Source: an uncultured Sphingobium sp. (lineage in GTDB: Bacteria; Pseudomonadota; Alphaproteobacteria; Sphingomonadales; Sphingomonadaceae). From it: a stretch of 9,042 bases of DNA. The DNA lies in assembly GCA_946885845.1 (NCBI GenBank), contig CAMPHJ010000066.1, positions 1-9,042 on the forward strand, given 5' to 3'. Positions 6,029 through 9,042 of this stretch are shown in pieces (position 1 is the first letter of the stretch; each line of letters opens with the position of its first letter). Made by a program: the position numbers and the translations under genes. A model generated the notes under the pieces. It saw only the letters and a program-made list of their open reading frames with translations, searched no databases and was not told where the DNA came from.

Positions 6029-6056
6029 TTGACGCATATAAAGATTTCTTTATATA
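6029..6056 (+). promoter_or_regulatory. Promoter of the sahR-metF-metH operon, probably leaderless
   Basis: TTGACG (6029-6034) and TATATA (6051-6056), separated by 16 bases, make a strong sigma-70-type promoter. Transcription would start about 6-8 bases after the -10, that is at 6062-6064, on or just before the ATG at 6064. No Shine-Dalgarno sequence lies between. A leaderless mRNA is therefore the simplest reading. Confidence 0.65.
6036..6055. promoter_or_regulatory. SahR-type operator (inverted repeat)
   Basis: ATATAAAG-ATTT-CTTTATAT is a perfect 8-bp inverted repeat around four bases, an AT island in GC-rich DNA. It fills the spacer between the -35 and -10 of the operon and overlaps the -10. 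An ArsR-family dimer bound here would block RNA polymerase. It resembles the AT-rich palindromes I associate with SahR sites in proteobacteria. The assignment to the adjacent regulator is inferred from position. Confidence 0.7.
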
Positions 6057-6063
6057 TCCCTGC

Positions 6064-7032
6064 ATGAGTGCGGCACTCGACATTTTCCGGGCGCTCGGCG
6101 ACCCCACGCGATTGCGCATCATCTATCTGTTGCGGGCGATGGAGCTGGCCGTAGGCGAAATCGCGCAGGTCGTGGGGCAAAGCCAACCGCGCGTGTCCCG
6201 TCATGTCCGCATCCTGTCGGAAGCGGGTTTGGTGGAGCGGCGGAAGGAAGGCAACTGGGTGTTCCTGCGTCTGTGCCGGGATCAGGGGATGGAACCGTTC
6301 CTTGCCCTCTTCGACCAGCTTTCACCTTCGGAAGGTGAGCAGTTGTGGCAGAAGGCGGATCTGGCGCGGCTGACGGCGGTGCGTGCGGACAGATCGCGCG
6401 CGGCGGACAGCTATTTCGCGGAACATGCTGAAAAATGGGACGCCATCCGATCGCTCCATGTGCCCGAACGGGATGTGGAGCGTGCGATGACGAACTTGCT
6501 GGAGGCTGAGCCGATCGGCCATTTGCTCGACATCGGCACCGGTACGGGGCGGATGATCGAATTGTTCGGCCCACTGGCTGAGCAGGTCACTGCCCTTGAC
6601 CGCAGCCCTGACATGTTGCGGATCGCCCGCGCCAAGTTGCCGGAGGACGCAGGCAAATATGCTCTGGTGCTAGGCGATTTTGGCGCGCTGCCTCTCAATC
6701 CGGGCGATGCCGATACCGTGGTGCTGCATCAGGTTCTGCACTATGCGCAGGCGCCGGAGGCGGTGATAGCCGAGGCGTCGCGGGTGACCGCAGGGGGCGG
6801 CCGGGTGCTGATCGCGGATTTCGCCGCCCATGAGCGGGAAGAGCTGCGGCTGCGTGATCAGCATGCGCGGCTTGGTTTTTCCGATGAACAGATGGAAAGC
6901 TGGTTTACGCAGGCGGGACTTGATCTTGATCGGGTGGAAAGCCTGCCGGGCCATGAACTGACAGTGAAACTATGGCTGGGGCGGCGTCGCGGCGCGCATG
7001 TCCTGCCGATTGAAGGACGTATTTCCGCATGA
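6064..7032 (+). CDS. sahR: ArsR-family regulator fused to a SAM-methyltransferase domain (SahR-like)
   Basis: A 322-residue fusion. Residues 3-72 form an ArsR-type winged helix (ALGDPTRLRIIYLL, then recognition helix SQPRVSRHVRILSEAGLVERR). The metal-binding ELCVCDL motif of ArsR/SmtB sensors is missing (GEIAQVVG instead), so it is unlikely to sense metals. Residues ~150-260 are a class I methyltransferase fold with LLDIGTGTG (154-162), acidic Asp179 after the second strand and GDF with Asp205, so the SAM/SAH pocket looks intact. This architecture and the metF-metH context match SahR, described as an S-adenosylhomocysteine-responsive repressor of methionine-cycle genes; SAH sensing here is inferred. 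ATG 6064 is preferred over ATG 5998, which has an AAGGGA but would translate the operator and adds a non-family N-terminus. It overlaps metF by ATGA. Confidence 0.82.
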   Translation: MSAALDIFRALGDPTRLRIIYLLRAMELAVGEIAQVVGQSQPRVSRHVRILSEAGLVERRKEGNWVFLRLCRDQGMEPFLALFDQLSPSEGEQLWQKADLARLTAVRADRSRAADSYFAEHAEKWDAIRSLHVPERDVERAMTNLLEAEPIGHLLDIGTGTGRMIELFGPLAEQVTALDRSPDMLRIARAKLPEDAGKYALVLGDFGALPLNPGDADTVVLHQVLHYAQAPEAVIAEASRVTAGGGRVLIADFAAHEREELRLRDQHARLGFSDEQMESWFTQAGLDLDRVESLPGHELTVKLWLGRRRGAHVLPIEGRISA

Positions 7033-7961
7033 CCCTTTCCTTCCCATCCGTCGAAGAGGCGCGGCGAGCGCTTGAAGCGCCGCTTTATGCCGATCTTGCG
7101 GGCGACCTGAATGTCAGTTTCGAATTTTTCCCGCCCAAGACGGAAAAGATGGAAGAGCAGCTATGGTCGGCGATCCAGACGCTGACGCCGCTTGGCCCCA
7201 AATTCGTGTCCGTCACCTATGGGGCGGGCGGCTCCACGCGGGAGCGCACGCATAATACGGTCGCCCGCATATCGCGCGAGACATCTCTGCAGGCTGCCGC
7301 GCACCTTACCTGCGTTGCTGCGAGTCGAGCGGAAATCGACGAGGTGGCCGACAGCTATTGGGAAGCAGGCGTGCGCCATATCGTCGCCCTGCGTGGCGAT
7401 CCGCCCGAAGCGGGGACGAAATTCGTTCCCCATCCCGATGGCTATCAGGGTGCGGCCGAACTGGTCGAAGGGCTGATCAAGCGGCATCCGTTCGAAATCT
7501 CCGTCGCGGCCTATCCCGAAACCCACCCCGATGCGGCGAACGCGCAGGGCGACATCGATAATTTGAAGCGTAAGCTGGATGCGGGCGCGACGCGGGCGAT
7601 CACGCAATTCTTCTTCGAGCCGGAAACATTCTTCCGCTTCCGCGACACGGCGGCGGCGGCTGGCATCACTGCGGACATCATTCCTGGCATCATGCCGGTC
7701 AGCAATTTCGGCGCCGTGCAGCGCATGTCGGCGATGTGCAATACCGACGTGCCTGGCTGGATGGGCAAGCTGTTCGAAGGGCTGGACGACTTGCCCGCCG
7801 CACGGCAGCTGGTGTCGGGCACGCTGGCGGCTGAATTGTGCCGCAAGCTCTATGCGGGCGGCGTGCGTGATTTTCATTTTTACACGCTCAATCGGGCGGA
7901 GCTGAGCTATGCGATATGTCACTTGCTGGGGCTTCGACCGAAACAGGAGAAGACGGCATGA
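7029..7961 (+). CDS. metF: Methylenetetrahydrofolate reductase
   Basis: A 310-residue flavoenzyme with a TIM-barrel fold that reduces 5,10-methylene-THF to 5-methyl-THF, the methyl donor for homocysteine. SFEFFPPK (30-37) carries the catalytic Glu32. FVSVTYGAGGSTRERT (59-74), HLTC (92-95) and ALRGD (120-124), with FAD-contacting Asp124, are the family landmarks. QFFFEPETFFRF and PGIMPVSNF follow further on. Length is that of a bacterial catalytic-only MetF without the eukaryotic regulatory domain. The start overlaps the regulator's stop (ATGA), and the stop overlaps the next start in the same way, so translation is coupled across the operon. GAAGGA (7012-7017) is a modest ribosome binding site 11 bases upstream. 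Its product feeds the next gene's enzyme directly. Confidence 0.97.
   Translation: MTLSFPSVEEARRALEAPLYADLAGDLNVSFEFFPPKTEKMEEQLWSAIQTLTPLGPKFVSVTYGAGGSTRERTHNTVARISRETSLQAAAHLTCVAASRAEIDEVADSYWEAGVRHIVALRGDPPEAGTKFVPHPDGYQGAAELVEGLIKRHPFEISVAAYPETHPDAANAQGDIDNLKRKLDAGATRAITQFFFEPETFFRFRDTAAAAGITADIIPGIMPVSNFGAVQRMSAMCNTDVPGWMGKLFEGLDDLPAARQLVSGTLAAELCRKLYAGGVRDFHFYTLNRAELSYAICHLLGLRPKQEKTA
7945..7950 (+). promoter_or_regulatory. Ribosome binding site deciding the metH start
   Basis: AGGAGA inside the end of metF lies seven bases before ATG 7958. It supports that start over the in-frame ATG at 7916, which would embed 14 extra residues inside metF coding sequence. Confidence 0.7.
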
Positions 7962-9004
7962 CCGCTGAACAACGTTTTCGCGCTGTCGCGGCGGAAAAGA
8001 TCATGATCTTTGACGGTGGCTACGGCACGTCGATCCAGAAACATGGGCTGACCGAGGCGGATTATCGCGGCTCACTCGACCTGGCGAAGGACCAGAAGGG
8101 CAATAATGATTTGCTCTGCCTTACGCGGCCGGACATCGTCGAGGGCATTCATACCGCCTATCTCGACGCCGGGGCGGACATGATCGAGACGAACACTTTT
8201 TCATCTACGAAGATCGCGATGGCCGATTATGGCTGCGAACATCTGGTCTGGGACATCAACATCGCCGCTGCACAGCTTGCCCGGCAGGCCTGTGAGAAGG
8301 CCACTGCCAAGGACGGGCGACCGCGCTTCGTCGCTGGGTCCATCGGGCCGACGAACAAGACGCTGTCCATCTCGCCTGACGTCAATGACCCCGCCTATCG
8401 CGAGGTCGATTATGATACGCTGAAGGCCGACTATCGCGAACAGTGCGATGCGCTGATCGAAGGTGGGGTCGATTTCCTGCTGGTTGAGACATGTTTCGAT
8501 ACGCTCAACGCCAAGGCTGCGGGGATGGCGGCGCGCGAGGCCGAGGCGGCGGCTGGACGGCCAGTGCCCCTGATGTTGAGCTTTACGATTACCGACATGT
8601 CGGGGCGCAATCTGTCGGGGCACACCATCAATGCCTTTTGGTATTCGCTGCGGCATTTGAAGCCGTTGACGATCGGCGTGAACTGCGCCTTTGGGGCGGA
8701 TTTGCTGCGGCCTTATTTGAGCGAGCTGGCGAAGAATGCCGACACGCTGATCCTGGCCTATCCCAACGCCGGGCTGCCTAATGAACTGGGGCAATATGAC
8801 GAGTTGCCGGAAACGACCGCTTCGCTCATCCGTCAGTGGGTGGATGAGGGGCTGGTGAACATGGTCGGCGGCTGTTGCGGCACGACGCCCGCGCATATCG
8901 GCGCGGTAGCGAAGGCGCTTGAGGGGCACAAGCCTCGCGTCGTGCCGGAACTGCCGGTGGTGACGCGGCTTGCGGGCCTCGAACCGATGCATATTGCTGC
9001 GTAA
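7958..9004 (+). CDS. metH: Split methionine synthase, homocysteine-binding (zinc) domain
   Basis: A 348-residue homocysteine S-methyltransferase domain corresponding to the N-terminal module of cobalamin-dependent MetH (about 1,200 residues in E. coli). MIFDGGYGTSIQKHGL opens the barrel, NNDLLCLTRPDIV and DMIETNTFSST follow, and SIGPTNKTLS and LVETCFDTLNAK are MetH-like rather than BHMT/MmuM-like. The zinc thiolates are Cys243 (GVNCAFGA) and Cys306-Cys307 (GGCCGTTPAH). The frame ends in TAA right after the domain, with no folate, cobalamin or activation modules. Those should be on a separate gene, probably the next one beyond the window. Sphingomonads and several other alphaproteobacteria are known to carry metH as two adjacent genes, so this is a natural split rather than a frameshift. 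Translation is coupled to metF by an ATGA overlap. Confidence 0.9.
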   Translation: MTAEQRFRAVAAEKIMIFDGGYGTSIQKHGLTEADYRGSLDLAKDQKGNNDLLCLTRPDIVEGIHTAYLDAGADMIETNTFSSTKIAMADYGCEHLVWDINIAAAQLARQACEKATAKDGRPRFVAGSIGPTNKTLSISPDVNDPAYREVDYDTLKADYREQCDALIEGGVDFLLVETCFDTLNAKAAGMAAREAEAAAGRPVPLMLSFTITDMSGRNLSGHTINAFWYSLRHLKPLTIGVNCAFGADLLRPYLSELAKNADTLILAYPNAGLPNELGQYDELPETTASLIRQWVDEGLVNMVGGCCGTTPAHIGAVAKALEGHKPRVVPELPVVTRLAGLEPMHIAA

Positions 9005-9011
9005 GATTTTT

Positions 9012-9035
9012 CCCCCTCCCGCAGGCGGGAGGGGG
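9012..9035. repeat. GC-rich palindromic element
   Basis: CCCCCTCCCGC (9012-9022) and GCGGGAGGGGG (9025-9035) form a perfect 11-bp stem with a two-base centre, followed by CTAGGGG to the window end. The sequence matches the style of short palindromes dispersed between genes in sphingomonad genomes. No T run follows on either strand, so it is not a standard terminator, though it could stabilise the metH mRNA end. Confidence 0.7.
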
Positions 9036-9042
9036 CTAGGGG

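Noticed and set aside
5998..6063. Upstream start (ATG 5998, with AAGGGA six bases before it) for the ArsR-methyltransferase gene
   Set aside because: The extra 22 residues would be translated from the promoter and inverted repeat and do not resemble the ArsR N-terminus, whereas MSAALDIFRALGDPTR does. A short leader peptide reading cannot be fully excluded.
5863..6063. SAM or SAH riboswitch ahead of the methionine operon
   Set aside because: The promoter lies too close to the start codon to leave a leader RNA, and I see no riboswitch-like pairing in the upstream gap. Control by the operator fits better.
7161..7922. Minus-strand open frames inside metF (7161-7922) and metH (8201-8992)
   Set aside because: Arg/His/Gln-rich shadows of strongly conserved enzymes on the other strand.

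Overview
The window looks like chromosomal DNA from an alphaproteobacterium, most likely a sphingomonad (Sphingobium or Sphingomonas type). The reasons are high GC with strong GC3 bias, an ArsR-methyltransferase fusion regulator heading metF and a free-standing homocysteine-methyltransferase half of MetH, several small Ala-rich lipoproteins, a phytase-like periplasmic protein, and a GC-rich palindrome of the kind dispersed in these genomes. This assignment is inferred from gene content. No rRNA, tRNA, insertion sequence, phage gene or CRISPR array was seen.

Left part (1-2430): a GtrA-family membrane protein on the minus strand diverges from a 633-residue multi-pass membrane protein. The latter has an Asp-rich first loop and a VDHHGW motif resembling GT-C glycosyltransferases of the STT3/AglB kind. 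Together they suggest lipid-linked sugar handling at the cell envelope. The first 69 bases probably hold the start of another minus-strand gene.

Middle (2392-4654): tadA (tRNA adenosine deaminase) overlaps the 3' end of the membrane protein convergently. It lies behind a 73-residue single-span membrane protein, probably co-transcribed. rpmB (ribosomal protein L28) stands alone on the plus strand with a textbook terminator, and converges with a secreted phytase-like beta-propeller protein.

Envelope cluster (4867-5862): a glycine-zipper protein with an Arg/Tyr/Gly-rich linker, a 73-residue lipoprotein, and a 75-residue lipoprotein whose mature part is almost entirely Ala and Asn, with Asn every 3-4 residues.

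Right part (6064-9004): a tightly coupled operon (ATGA overlaps at both junctions) of a SahR-like ArsR/methyltransferase regulator, metF and the homocysteine/zinc domain of methionine synthase. An AT-rich inverted repeat lies between a good -35 and -10, and the start codon falls where transcription should begin. This suggests a leaderless, autoregulated transcript controlling the methyl branch of the methionine cycle. The window ends in an 11-bp-stem GC palindrome just after the split metH gene. No gap between genes exceeds about 210 bases.
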